From positions 4,030,001-4,094,000 of the forward strand of contig NZ_CP152389.1 of assembly GCF_038806765.1 (NCBI RefSeq): DNA of 64,000 nucleotides, written 5' to 3'. This stretch comes from Mucilaginibacter sp. CSA2-8R. Its GTDB lineage: Bacteria > Bacteroidota > Bacteroidia > Sphingobacteriales > Sphingobacteriaceae. How positions within the stretch are numbered: the stretch's first letter is position 1; every line of letters begins with the position of its first letter. Below the pieces are notes generated by a model that was not told the DNA's origin, did no database searches, and saw only the letters and a list, made by a program, of their open reading frames with translations. This document shows, in pieces, positions 26,902 through 35,121 of the stretch. The translations under genes and the position numbers were made by a program.

Positions 26902-29181
26902 TTATATTTCTGAACCTGCATAGTTGACCGGCATTTTATTGAAAACCCAGCCCAGCATTTTACCGTTCAACTCCTGCAGATATTTTACACTGCGTTTGTC
27001 TGAACTTTTGATCTGGTGATTGTTAGCAAAAACACCGACTACTTTATCTGCAAACAGAATCCATTCTTTTGATTTGTTAAAGGTGCTGAGCGACCCTGCT
27101 TCCACAATGATGACGTCAAACTGCTCCTTTAATTCATCCAACCTTGACTCGATATTGTTTTGAGTACTGATTTCCAGCAAGGAAACATTATTTCCCTTAT
27201 TACTGAGTATACTCACCGGCGACTGGCTGAGCCCGTTATTAGTAATCTGCAGTTTTTGCAATGTATCACCAATGGGGGTTTGAGCATTAAACTCCATCAA
27301 ACCTACACGCTTATTTCTGATGCTTACTTGTTCAGTCTCCGGATGTTCAACCGGCATGTGTTCGTCACCCGAAAAATAATCTTCCAGGTACTCGCGAAAC
27401 TTAACCGTTCCGCTGATTGCCGGGTTAGTAAAATTCCCATCAATCAGCAAAACTTTTTTATTAATCATAGCATAAGCATAGGCCAGGCTGAAAGAAACGA
27501 GGGTTTTACCTTCATTACCCTCCAGACTGGTGACGGCCAGCACCTTTCCATCTTTGAAGTTATTGTCGATTTCAAAGCGTACAGCTCTTAATAAATCTCG
27601 GAATATTTGAATATGATGGTCATGTTCTGACTTGCTTTTTGCATGCTTATATGCGGGTGAAATGTTAGGTACGTGGTTTAGATGGCCGATAACCGCTATC
27701 TGTGTTTTTTGCTCCAGATCATCACTGTTTCTGATAGCGTTATCGAAATAAAATACACCCAGTAAAATCACCAGAACAAAAACGAAGCTCGAAATGCCGC
27801 TCATAGCCACTAATAGCATCTTCTTGGAAGGTTGCAGGCTTCCGGGCATAGCCGCTTGCAGCTGACGGAGCTTAACCGGAACACTGGTGGATATATTTGT
27901 CTGGTTATATTTATCCAGTACATCGAGGTATTCTTTAGTGGCTACCTCTACTTCCCGCTCTGATGACTGCACAGTAGCTTGTGATGGCACTAAACCGTTA
28001 AGTTTGCCCTTCAGTCCGCTTAATTGCCGGTTGAGTGAGTTTGAACTGTACTTAGCTAATTCCAGTTCATTCTCCATTTTCAGTTTTTCCTGCACCAGGT
28101 TATCTTTTGCAGCTAACGGATTACTAATCACATGATCAGTGGATTCGTTAATCTGTTCATTCAAAGCATCCTGAAGAGAGTCAACACTTTTTTTATACCG
28201 GCTATCAAAGTTGTTTTGAATGTATTTATCGTTCATGGCTCGAAGGCGCTCTCTGGTGCTCAGTATTGAACCATTGATTTTAGTTGATGACGCTTCTACA
28301 TATTGCCTGTCTTTAGGATTAAACCGGTCGCTAATCGCTTTCAAGGCACCGGCATAGGCAATAACATCTTTATCCGCCTGTTGCTTGCGGGATTCCAGAT
28401 CCGTTAATTGTGCGTACACCCCTTTCGACTCATTATCCATATCCAGGATATTGTTCTTCACTTTGAATTGCTGCAGGGCAGCAATTTTAGCATCCATCGA
28501 TTGCTTTTTATCATTCAAAAGCTTGGCGAGGAACGAAGTAGATTTGGTATGCCCTTCATTGACATTACCCGTGTAGTAACTTATGAATACACTTGCCAAA
28601 TTATTGACGATGAACGCCGATAAGTCGGGATTAGCTGTTTCTGCATTAATGGTAATAAAATCGCTTCCATCACTATGGTACATCACCAAGTTATGATCGA
28701 GCAAAGTTTTATGATCATACCCAACAAGCCTGATTAAAGAATCAATAAATTTCTCTTTTGGAACATTCAGATTAAGCGTTTCGAAAGACGCCTGCTTGCT
28801 GTTTAAGAGACCAATGATGCTGTTTTTATCGACGCTGCTTAAGGATGACAATTGATCCTCATGATCACGAAACGGCTTATGGTCTGACAAATCGTGGATC
28901 AATAGTTTGAATGAAACCTGATCCAGTACTTTGTCAAGATGCAGTGTTTCCATCATGTTCAGAAACTGTTCGTTATTGCGGGTACTGCGGCCGTTATCAT
29001 CCTGGCTTTCTAAAACTTGCTGTGTCTGGTCTACAATGCCGGTTACAATCTGCGTTTGCGATTGGTAAACATTAGGCATTTTGCGCACCAGGAAAACGGT
29101 AGCCAGTAGGGCAATTACAGGTACAATGACCAATAACCACTTATACCGTTTTAAGAAGAGGTAAAAATTCTTAATTTCCAT
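26902..29181 (-). CDS. Wzc-like polysaccharide co-polymerase with BY-kinase-like domain
   Basis: 759 residues. Helix 1 (about 15-32) and helix 2 (about 454-479) flank a periplasmic Wzz domain with long coiled-coil stretches (about 205-420, including the GNVR-like SEREVEVATKEYLDVLDKYN). The cytoplasmic ATPase domain has a good Walker A (SLEGNEGKT, 552-560) and a Walker A'-like VLLIDGNF (577-584). The Walker B-like FDVIIVEAG (688-696) has Glu where Asp is usual, and the C-terminus lacks the tyrosine cluster of BY-kinases (only Y734 and Y754). It controls chain length and export. It overlaps the TolC-like gene by 11 bp. Confidence 0.88.
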   Translation of the reverse strand: MEIKNFYLFLKRYKWLLVIVPVIALLATVFLVRKMPNVYQSQTQIVTGIVDQTQQVLESQDDNGRSTRNNEQFLNMMETLHLDKVLDQVSFKLLIHDLSDHKPFRDHEDQLSSLSSVDKNSIIGLLNSKQASFETLNLNVPKEKFIDSLIRLVGYDHKTLLDHNLVMYHSDGSDFITINAETANPDLSAFIVNNLASVFISYYTGNVNEGHTKSTSFLAKLLNDKKQSMDAKIAALQQFKVKNNILDMDNESKGVYAQLTDLESRKQQADKDVIAYAGALKAISDRFNPKDRQYVEASSTKINGSILSTRERLRAMNDKYIQNNFDSRYKKSVDSLQDALNEQINESTDHVISNPLAAKDNLVQEKLKMENELELAKYSSNSLNRQLSGLKGKLNGLVPSQATVQSSEREVEVATKEYLDVLDKYNQTNISTSVPVKLRQLQAAMPGSLQPSKKMLLVAMSGISSFVFVLVILLGVFYFDNAIRNSDDLEQKTQIAVIGHLNHVPNISPAYKHAKSKSEHDHHIQIFRDLLRAVRFEIDNNFKDGKVLAVTSLEGNEGKTLVSFSLAYAYAMINKKVLLIDGNFTNPAISGTVKFREYLEDYFSGDEHMPVEHPETEQVSIRNKRVGLMEFNAQTPIGDTLQKLQITNNGLSQSPVSILSNKGNNVSLLEISTQNNIESRLDELKEQFDVIIVEAGSLSTFNKSKEWILFADKVVGVFANNHQIKSSDKRSVKYLQELNGKMLGWVFNKMPVNYAGSEI

Positions 29182-29863
29182 TTGGCTTGATGTTTTCTAA
29201 CTTTTCTCCCAATAATTCTTCGAGGGCTGCCTTAGCTGCAAATGTCCCGCCTTCTGCAGAGATCAGGAACTGGTTTTGTTCGGAAGCGAGGATCAATGCC
29301 CGGGTAAGGTCATCAAATTTCACCTCGCTTTTTTCAAACTTACTCCTTAGCTGGGTAACTAAACTTTGTGCATCCGTATAAGATTTAGAGCGTAACTTAA
29401 GCTGAGTAAGTTGCTCCATATAGGTAAAATATCGCTTCTTTACCTCGGCAACCAGGTTCTGCTTGTAACTGGTTTGCTGTAATTGCGCAATTTTATATTG
29501 TGCTTTCGCCTCTTTGGTAGCAAAAGGCTTTTGAACCAGGGTGCCAATATTTAGATTAAGACCAATCTGGTAACCGTTAAATAGATTCGGGTTGCTCACG
29601 TCAATTGCCTGCGTTGGCCGGTAATAGTAAGAAAAGCTGAAGGCATCTAAATAGCTTACACTGGTTTTCGTAACGTTATTCTTAGCGATCTTGATTTGAT
29701 AGTCTTTAACCTGCATTTCAGGGTAGTTATTCTCTGCAATGCTGATCAGTCTTTCCAGGTAAGGATAAGATATTCCACTGATCATGCTTTCCTGTGCTTG
29801 CGCACTCAGGCAGATCAGGCAAAAAAATACGGGAGATAAGAGATATTTAATATGGTGGTGCAT
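29171..29863 (-). CDS. Half-length TolC-like outer membrane protein
   Basis: 230 residues, about half the usual outer-membrane-factor length. A clear signal peptide (ends SAQAQ, about residue 24) is followed by helix YLERLISIAENNYPEMQVKD, beta-strand-like SFSYYYRPTQAID and YQIGLNLNIG, then long helices (KEAKAQYKIAQLQQT to ALEELLGEKLE). This is one TolC repeat: helix, two strands, helices. The start and stop are clean and the next gene overlaps by 11 bp, so no frameshift is evident. Since no Wza homologue is present, it may form the outer-membrane exit for the polymer with the Wzc-like partner. That role is inferred. Confidence 0.75.
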   Translation of the reverse strand: MHHHIKYLLSPVFFCLICLSAQAQESMISGISYPYLERLISIAENNYPEMQVKDYQIKIAKNNVTKTSVSYLDAFSFSYYYRPTQAIDVSNPNLFNGYQIGLNLNIGTLVQKPFATKEAKAQYKIAQLQQTSYKQNLVAEVKKRYFTYMEQLTQLKLRSKSYTDAQSLVTQLRSKFEKSEVKFDDLTRALILASEQNQFLISAEGGTFAAKAALEELLGEKLENIKPNGN

Positions 29864-29871
29864 TATTTCAA

Positions 29872-30969
29872 TTAAACTTTTTCTGTTTGTATCAAGGCAG
29901 GTATAGTCTTAATCATAATTTTCAGATCAAGAAAGAAAGAGTGTTGCTTGGCATAGAAGTTATCAAGCTCCTTACGTTCGGTCTCGGACATATCTTTTTT
30001 ACCGCGTTTACTGATCTGCCAGAGCCCGGTAAGCCCGGCCGGTCCCATAAACCGCATCGACCACTCATTGGATGTAAGTAGCTCGGCTTCGTAAACCGGT
30101 AGCGGCCGGTTACCCACAAAAGACATGTCGCCAATCAAAATGTTAAAGAGTTGCGGTAACTCATCAATACTGGTATTGCGGATAAACTGGCCCACCCGAG
30201 TGACGCGCGGATCATCTGAAATCTTCGTAAATACGGCTTTCTTATTATGTCCACCCGCGTACTGATTTTGGGAAGCTAACTGGTCCAATTGCTGATCAGC
30301 ACTGCTGTTCATTGATCTGAACTTATAAAAGTCAAACACTTTATAACCTGTACCCACCCGCTTACTGCGATAAATTACCGGCCCTCTGGACTCCAGAGCA
30401 ATGATCAGTGCAATCACCAAGAAAAAAGGAGATAAGAGGAATAAAGCAACCGCAGATACGACAATGTCAAATATTCTCTTGCTTATCGGCATTTTGTATT
30501 CAAGGGCTTGCCGTTGTTTGCCGATCGGCCTATTGACTTGCAATGGCCTCACCACACGTATCTTGATCAAAAATCTGATCCTATCTATTAAATCAGTTGT
30601 ATCAAATGGGTAAACATACAGATCATGTACTTTAAGAGAAACCGCCCTGACCCGCCAATCCTGCCTTTCTTGCCGGCTGAGGAGGATGATAATCAGACCT
30701 TCCAGCGATGGCTGCATACGGATACGTTCAATGCACGAAAAACAGGCCTCGTCGTTGCCCACTTCAAAGAGCAGTACATCTGGCAGATTGAGAAAGGATG
30801 TTTCTCCTAACTGAGCTTCCAATGACCCTATGGATTCTAATAAATCGACATGGTAACTCAGCTTGAGGTCATCCCACAAACTACGGCTGAACTCCGACCC
30901 CACATAGGCAATTTTGGTGCGGGTGGAAAAAAAAGGTTGTTCAGCTGGCAATGGTAAGCTTTGGTTCAT
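29872..30969 (-). CDS. Receiver-like domain fused to an initiating sugar transferase
   Basis: 365 residues. Residues 1-140 resemble a response-regulator receiver (TKIAYVGSEFS, PDVLLFEVGND, GLIIILLSRQ, DLYVYPFD), but the phosphate-accepting Asp position holds Glu (E69) and the conserved Lys before PF is Tyr (Y120). Residues 160-365 are a WcaJ/PglC-type phosphoglycosyltransferase: PISKRIFDIVVSAVALFLLSP (membrane segment), YKVFDFYKFRSM, SIDELPQLFNIL with the D269-E270 pair, GNRPLP, and GLTGLWQISKRG. It would move sugar-1-phosphate to undecaprenyl phosphate to begin the repeat. It overlaps the preceding gene by 29 bp. Confidence 0.87.
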   Translation of the reverse strand: MNQSLPLPAEQPFFSTRTKIAYVGSEFSRSLWDDLKLSYHVDLLESIGSLEAQLGETSFLNLPDVLLFEVGNDEACFSCIERIRMQPSLEGLIIILLSRQERQDWRVRAVSLKVHDLYVYPFDTTDLIDRIRFLIKIRVVRPLQVNRPIGKQRQALEYKMPISKRIFDIVVSAVALFLLSPFFLVIALIIALESRGPVIYRSKRVGTGYKVFDFYKFRSMNSSADQQLDQLASQNQYAGGHNKKAVFTKISDDPRVTRVGQFIRNTSIDELPQLFNILIGDMSFVGNRPLPVYEAELLTSNEWSMRFMGPAGLTGLWQISKRGKKDMSETERKELDNFYAKQHSFFLDLKIMIKTIPALIQTEKV

Positions 30970-31450
30970 GCAGCAGGGATTTAATGACAGTAAGTAAGGT
31001 CAGAGGATTGAAAGGCTTCTGCAACATCGCGTTAACTTTAAAAGGCAGCGAACTTACTTTCTGTTCCAGATTTTCAGTTTCCGACAATACAATGATTGGC
31101 GTTGATTTGTAAAAACCGCTGGTTTTGATTAATTGGACGAAAGAGGCCTTATCAAAGTGAGGCAAACCATATTCACAAATAATCAGTGATGGTGAATTCC
31201 CTTCTTCCAGCCAAATCATCGCTTCAATCGGCGAATGCTTAATGACCAGCTGATACTGCCTTTTAAGGACAGAATATAACAACTTTAGCATGTTCCATTC
31301 GCTGTCAACGATTAAAATCTGGCTTTTGGCTCCCTGCTTAGAGGTTGGCAAAAACTGGTACGATACCCGTTGATGGTGTAGCTTTTCATAAAAGTTATCC
31401 CATAACTTTTTAAAGTACAAACTTTTCAAGTGTAGATCTTCGGCTTTCAT
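30941..31450 (-). CDS. Receiver-like protein with Glu at the phosphorylation site
   Basis: 169 residues. After a ~40-residue charged N-terminus, a receiver domain runs from 43 to 160: SQILIVDSEWNML (acidic D49), SLIICEYGLP, PIIVLSETEN (S123) and MLQKPF (K145). The usual phospho-accepting Asp is replaced by Glu (E93), so it is either fixed in an active-like state or used for protein contact only. No DNA-binding or output domain is present. It is the first gene of the exopolysaccharide operon and overlaps the receiver-sugar-transferase gene by 29 bp, hinting that the two proteins act together. Confidence 0.8.
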   Translation of the reverse strand: MKAEDLHLKSLYFKKLWDNFYEKLHHQRVSYQFLPTSKQGAKSQILIVDSEWNMLKLLYSVLKRQYQLVIKHSPIEAMIWLEEGNSPSLIICEYGLPHFDKASFVQLIKTSGFYKSTPIIVLSETENLEQKVSSLPFKVNAMLQKPFNPLTLLTVIKSLLHEPKLTIAS

Positions 31451-31912
31451 ACTTTATTTAATTACTGAATAATGCAATGTTCCGGACTGGAGGCTGCACG
31501 ATATGGCAAACACTATTTGTTCCATTACAAATGGAGGAGGAACAAGTGAGTAGTGGTAAACTGTATAAGAAAATGAGGAAATACCCATATTCGTACACGC
31601 TATTTACACGTCTTTATAAGCCATCAGCCTGAAAGTGAGAAGTTATTTACCCTGATGTGGAGTATATCTGTGGAGAGAGACTTTAACTTGATAGTTGTAA
31701 AAATTTTCCATCAAAGTTTGGTATCCTGTTTTTTAGGACACTTTCTTTTACAGCGACCATTTTATCATACAACTCAATATTTTTCATTTACAATAAAACC
31801 GCTTTACATAAACGACAATATTTATAACACAACAACACAATAACAGAAAATTTAGTAAAAAAAACAACATTGAGCCGCTTGAGTTCAGCATCCCAGTGTT
31901 GATCAACGAGCG
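31451..31912. promoter_or_regulatory. Upstream region of the main exopolysaccharide operon
   Basis: AT-rich 462-bp gap without a supported gene. It contains a perfect inverted repeat TCCATT-ACA-AATGGA at 31521-31535, about 70 bp before the operon start, which could be an operator. No full consensus promoter was found on the minus strand. Most of 31655-31860 is A/T-rich with no readable gene. Confidence 0.4.
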
Positions 31913-32374
31913 CTATTCCGCAAATTTGATTTCGACGCGGCGATTTTTCTGGCGGCCGGCTTTGGTATGATTGGAGGCAACGGGTTTGGTATAACCATAC
32001 TCTGTCGCGGCAATACGGCTTTCGTCTCCGCCTTTACTCACTAAATAAGCTTTAACTGCTTCAGCCCGCGCCTTTGATAATTTCCAGTTATATACATAAC
32101 CGCCTTTATTATCCGCATAACCACCCAACTTCAAAGCAGCATCGTTGTCCACCATTAATTTGGCAACGTTATTTAACGTCTTGTAATAAGCGGCAGGTAT
32201 ATCTGCTCTGTTGAAAGCAAATTCTACATTTTTTAATTTTAATGCAGCCAGTGGCCTTATATCTTTTTTATTGCGCATGACCTTTGGCTTGGGCAGCGCG
32301 TAAGCATTGACTCCCAACAGAACAAGCATAACAATGCATGCCAATAAATTTTTAAAAAAGCGATAATTTTTCAT
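31913..32374 (-). CDS. OmpA-domain periplasmic/outer-membrane protein
   Basis: 153 residues. A signal peptide (hydrophobic 10-27) is followed by a single OmpA C-terminal domain: VEFAFNRADIPAAYYKTLNNVAKLM, LKLGGYADNKGGYVYNWKLSKARAEAV and AGRQKNRRVEIKF, carrying the residues that bind diaminopimelate of peptidoglycan. No beta-barrel is attached, so it probably anchors a partner to the cell wall. It begins 6 bp after the stop of the small 32381-32587 gene, suggesting an operon with the co-polymerase-like gene upstream. Confidence 0.88.
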   Translation of the reverse strand: MKNYRFFKNLLACIVMLVLLGVNAYALPKPKVMRNKKDIRPLAALKLKNVEFAFNRADIPAAYYKTLNNVAKLMVDNDAALKLGGYADNKGGYVYNWKLSKARAEAVKAYLVSKGGDESRIAATEYGYTKPVASNHTKAGRQKNRRVEIKFAE

Positions 32375-32380
32375 AGCTAT

Positions 32381-32587
32381 TTAATTTAGTTTAAGGTTAA
32401 CTTTCGATACAGACGTATCAAATTGTCCACCATAATTCATCACATCTTTAACATGATGCTGACTATGGATGATTAGTGTGTAATTATTGTGATTGACACT
32501 GTTAAACCTCAACGCTACATCCATAAAGTCGCTTAAAAATGTTGTCAACAACTTGGAGTCCTCATACTTCAATGAGCGTAACATCAT
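32381..32587 (-). CDS. Small hypothetical protein between the co-polymerase-like and OmpA genes
   Basis: 68 residues from the ATG at 32587 (an upstream in-frame ATG at 32617 would add 10). The start overlaps the end of the 586-residue gene by 26 bp and the stop lies 6 bp before the OmpA-domain gene, so it sits exactly in an operon slot. The product reads MMLRSLKYEDSKLLTTFLSD onwards with no signal, helix or known motif; the second half looks beta-rich (YTLIIHSQHH, FDTSVSKVNLKLN). Function unknown. Confidence 0.5.
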   Translation of the reverse strand: MMLRSLKYEDSKLLTTFLSDFMDVALRFNSVNHNNYTLIIHSQHHVKDVMNYGGQFDTSVSKVNLKLN

Positions 32588-34322
32588 TGAGATTCCCTGC
32601 CTTAACCCATGCATCAACTCTGTCCGACGCGGAAACCGTCAAACTCCCTTCTTGTACCAATAGTATAGTATGATCTGCAGTGTTACTGAACGGCAGTACG
32701 TCTGCAGGGTTGATTAATGGCGAAGCGTGCAGTAAGATATAATGGTATTTGGAGCGTAAAAGATTAATCAATAATTTAAGACGCGGATGATGAATATACG
32801 CGTCCGGGTTGGAACCAATGAAGGGTGCTTCTACCGATGCAGCCTGTTGGTCCTCAAAGCTATTAACATCAAGGGTCCCCAGGCTTATATAGCTTACGCC
32901 TGTATTGCCTAAGATTATTTGAGGTAGCACGTCAACAGAAAGGATTTTATTGGCAATAAAATTTTTTACTCCAACGCTATTTAACTCCATCCAATCATAA
33001 CCGGCAGCTTTCCCGCTAAAGTCCAGGTTGACTAAAACTACCGTTTGGCCTGGCGATGGAAGTACGTTGGCAACTGCTGCAGCTATACTTAATCGTTCAA
33101 AGGCACCGGTAAACGAGGTAAGTAAAAACACATTTTTTTTAGAAACTTTCTGTCGCAGCACATTGGCTATCGTTTTGATTAGGATGCTGTCTGCTTCAAC
33201 CGATGTTCCTTTAACTATTTGATTTACAGCTTCGATGTGGGGGATCCTGTTAACATAGTTGTGCAATATGTATCTTTTATTTTGATTAGGTAGACTAATT
33301 TGGCTGCTAAAGATGGCTACAGTAAGAAGTGCGATGGCCGCAGCCAGACTGATCACAACGGCTCTGATCAGCGGCCCATGATTCTCATTGACCCGCGGCT
33401 GACCAACAATGAGTAACCGTTCGGTTGAACTACTGTTGCCCTTTAACTGAACTAGCCCAACATACCTCGTCAGCAGACTGTCCTTGAGCCTGAGGTATGT
33501 CTTGTTATTTCCGGAGATGGTAATGGCTAACAGGCGGTCAATAATTAGCTGATCATTGTTAATGGCCTCAGCTAGCGTTGACTGCAGCGTAGATAATTGT
33601 TGATGCAGCAGTGAAAGTCCAACAGTATTCTGTTTATCATGACTTAACAGATATTGCCTTTGATGCTGCACACCGTTATATGCCTCGATCAATGATGTGA
33701 TGCGCTTATTTTCCGGACTAAAAGTGTTCGGGATTAAAGAAAACTGGCTTATAGGCTGCGCGACGTAGTATGAAAGCACAGTGAGTGTTTCTTTGGTATG
33801 GCGTAATCTCTTTCCGCCGCGGATATCCCAGGCAAAATTCTGCAGGCAAAGTAACTGATCGCTGACTTTCCTCACCTGATCGCTCAATGCACCCGATGAG
33901 GATGGCTGCGCCGGTAATTTGTTCTGGAAGGAAGTATTGTATCTGCTGATCAATCGATATAATAATGCCTTACCTTCCTTACCAGTTGATGCATCCAGAC
34001 TAATTTCAAGCGAATTATAGAAAAGCGTTCCCGGTTCGACACCCAACGAATGACCCTCATAAGCCGCTTCGTACCGGTACTGCTCAATATCATGAATATC
34101 CCTTTTTAAGCGATTATAAGGATTTACTTTGCTGGTGTCCGTTTCTGACAAACGCAGCGCCCGCCCCTTCGGCATGGCTCCAGGCGCGTTCACGATGGTG
34201 GTTACACTGATGGAATTTCCTTTTTGAGGAGTAAAAATGATCAAACCGATAAAAACCAGCAAAGCGCATGATACTGCACCAAGGTAATATTTGACGGGTA
34301 CTCGATTTAATAAGCTAAACAC
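32562..34322 (-). CDS. Wzc-like co-polymerase relative with a degenerate ATPase domain
   Basis: 586 residues. Helix 1 (about 13-30) and helix 2 (about 318-338) enclose a helical periplasmic region, as in Wzz/Wzc proteins. The cytoplasmic part follows the BY-kinase pattern, but each nucleotide-binding motif is lost: the Walker A position reads LLTSFTGAFERLS (400-412) with no GKS/T, Walker A' reads VVLVNLDFSGK (428-438), and the Walker B place reads YILLHASPL (528-536). It cannot be expected to bind ATP normally. It may be a structural or regulatory partner of the active co-polymerase at 26902-29181. It heads a three-gene operon with a small protein and an OmpA-domain protein. Confidence 0.75.
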   Translation of the reverse strand: MFSLLNRVPVKYYLGAVSCALLVFIGLIIFTPQKGNSISVTTIVNAPGAMPKGRALRLSETDTSKVNPYNRLKRDIHDIEQYRYEAAYEGHSLGVEPGTLFYNSLEISLDASTGKEGKALLYRLISRYNTSFQNKLPAQPSSSGALSDQVRKVSDQLLCLQNFAWDIRGGKRLRHTKETLTVLSYYVAQPISQFSLIPNTFSPENKRITSLIEAYNGVQHQRQYLLSHDKQNTVGLSLLHQQLSTLQSTLAEAINNDQLIIDRLLAITISGNNKTYLRLKDSLLTRYVGLVQLKGNSSSTERLLIVGQPRVNENHGPLIRAVVISLAAAIALLTVAIFSSQISLPNQNKRYILHNYVNRIPHIEAVNQIVKGTSVEADSILIKTIANVLRQKVSKKNVFLLTSFTGAFERLSIAAAVANVLPSPGQTVVLVNLDFSGKAAGYDWMELNSVGVKNFIANKILSVDVLPQIILGNTGVSYISLGTLDVNSFEDQQAASVEAPFIGSNPDAYIHHPRLKLLINLLRSKYHYILLHASPLINPADVLPFSNTADHTILLVQEGSLTVSASDRVDAWVKAGNLNDVTLIEV

Positions 34323-34370
34323 GGCTTAATTAATTTAACGGCCTTCTATTGATGACAATAGTAATTATCA

Positions 34371-34727
34371 TCAGTCAAATAGGATTTTTTGCAGCAGTTG
34401 GTTATACTTCTCTAACAGCTCTATATATTTCTGATGAATATCTTTATCCGGATTATCATTATTGGCTTCGTCGACTTGTTCCATACGGTCAGCAATCCAT
34501 GAGGGATTGCTTTGATCATTGCTTTGAAATAACTCCGGAAAGTCTACGGAAAAATCGTGGTTAATGTGCTCTGCAAATTGGAGTATTACCTCCTTCTTTA
34601 ACCTCTTTTTCTTAAACCATATATAGATAGTTCTGCGGTCTACAGAAAGGAGCCGTGCGAGTTCGCTAATGTTGTACCCATTTAAGCGAATTATCTTTTC
34701 AATCAGTTGCCCGTGATGTCTGTTCAT
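34371..34727 (-). CDS. Small helix-turn-helix protein, paralogue of the one at 20332-20709
   Basis: 118 residues. ISELARLLSVDRRTIYIWFK (about 19-38) is a helix-turn-helix nearly identical in pattern to the 20332 protein, followed by INHDFSVDFPELF and a C-terminal helix YIELLEKYNQLLQKIL that could form a coiled coil. It lies 48 bp upstream of the degenerate co-polymerase gene on the same strand, so it may head that operon. By position it probably regulates the exopolysaccharide genes. The pair likely arose by duplication. Confidence 0.82.
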   Translation of the reverse strand: MNRHHGQLIEKIIRLNGYNISELARLLSVDRRTIYIWFKKKRLKKEVILQFAEHINHDFSVDFPELFQSNDQSNPSWIADRMEQVDEANNDNPDKDIHQKYIELLEKYNQLLQKILFD

Positions 34728-34920
34728 AAAAGTACAGTTTTACGTTGTCTTTTGACGATAAATCGCGGCTAAGTATAAAATTGGATCGGAAATATGCTAA
34801 CGAATCTCTTCGCTAATGGAGATTACCAGGTTTATAAATTATCTAAAAATTTGTAAAATTCTAACTATATCAAAGCAAGTTAATTAATTTTAGTATCATA
34901 CCTTTGACTTACATACGGAA

Positions 34921-34950
34921 TTTGTAGTTCATTTAGTTTTACTATATTTT
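34921..34950 (+). promoter_or_regulatory. Candidate promoter for the GT2 gene at 35122
   Basis: TTTG at 34921-34924 and TATATTTT at 34943-34950 are spaced by 18 nt, close to the Bacteroidota consensus (last base T instead of G). The leader would be about 165 nt. The rest of the 34728-35121 gap is AT-rich with no gene. Confidence 0.35.
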
Positions 34951-35121
34951 TTTAATTACTAATTACAGTAAAGATCAAGATGTTAGATTACCTTCCCACA
35001 TCACTCGTGCATTGCCCCAGTGCTTGAGCCGGTATTAAAGGAAAGAGACATTACCGCTGTCTACGACTAATTAAATTACTGTATTGAAGCTGGTAATGAT
35101 TACATAAAACCAATTAAAAAG

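Noticed and set aside
27160..27591. 143-codon plus-strand frame opposite the Wzc-like gene
   Set aside because: Lies fully inside the opposite strand of a well-supported gene and shows no domain pattern.
31655..31843. 62-codon plus-strand frame in the gap before the exopolysaccharide operon
   Set aside because: Phe/Ile-rich low-complexity product, no start signal, no motif; AT-rich spacer explains it.
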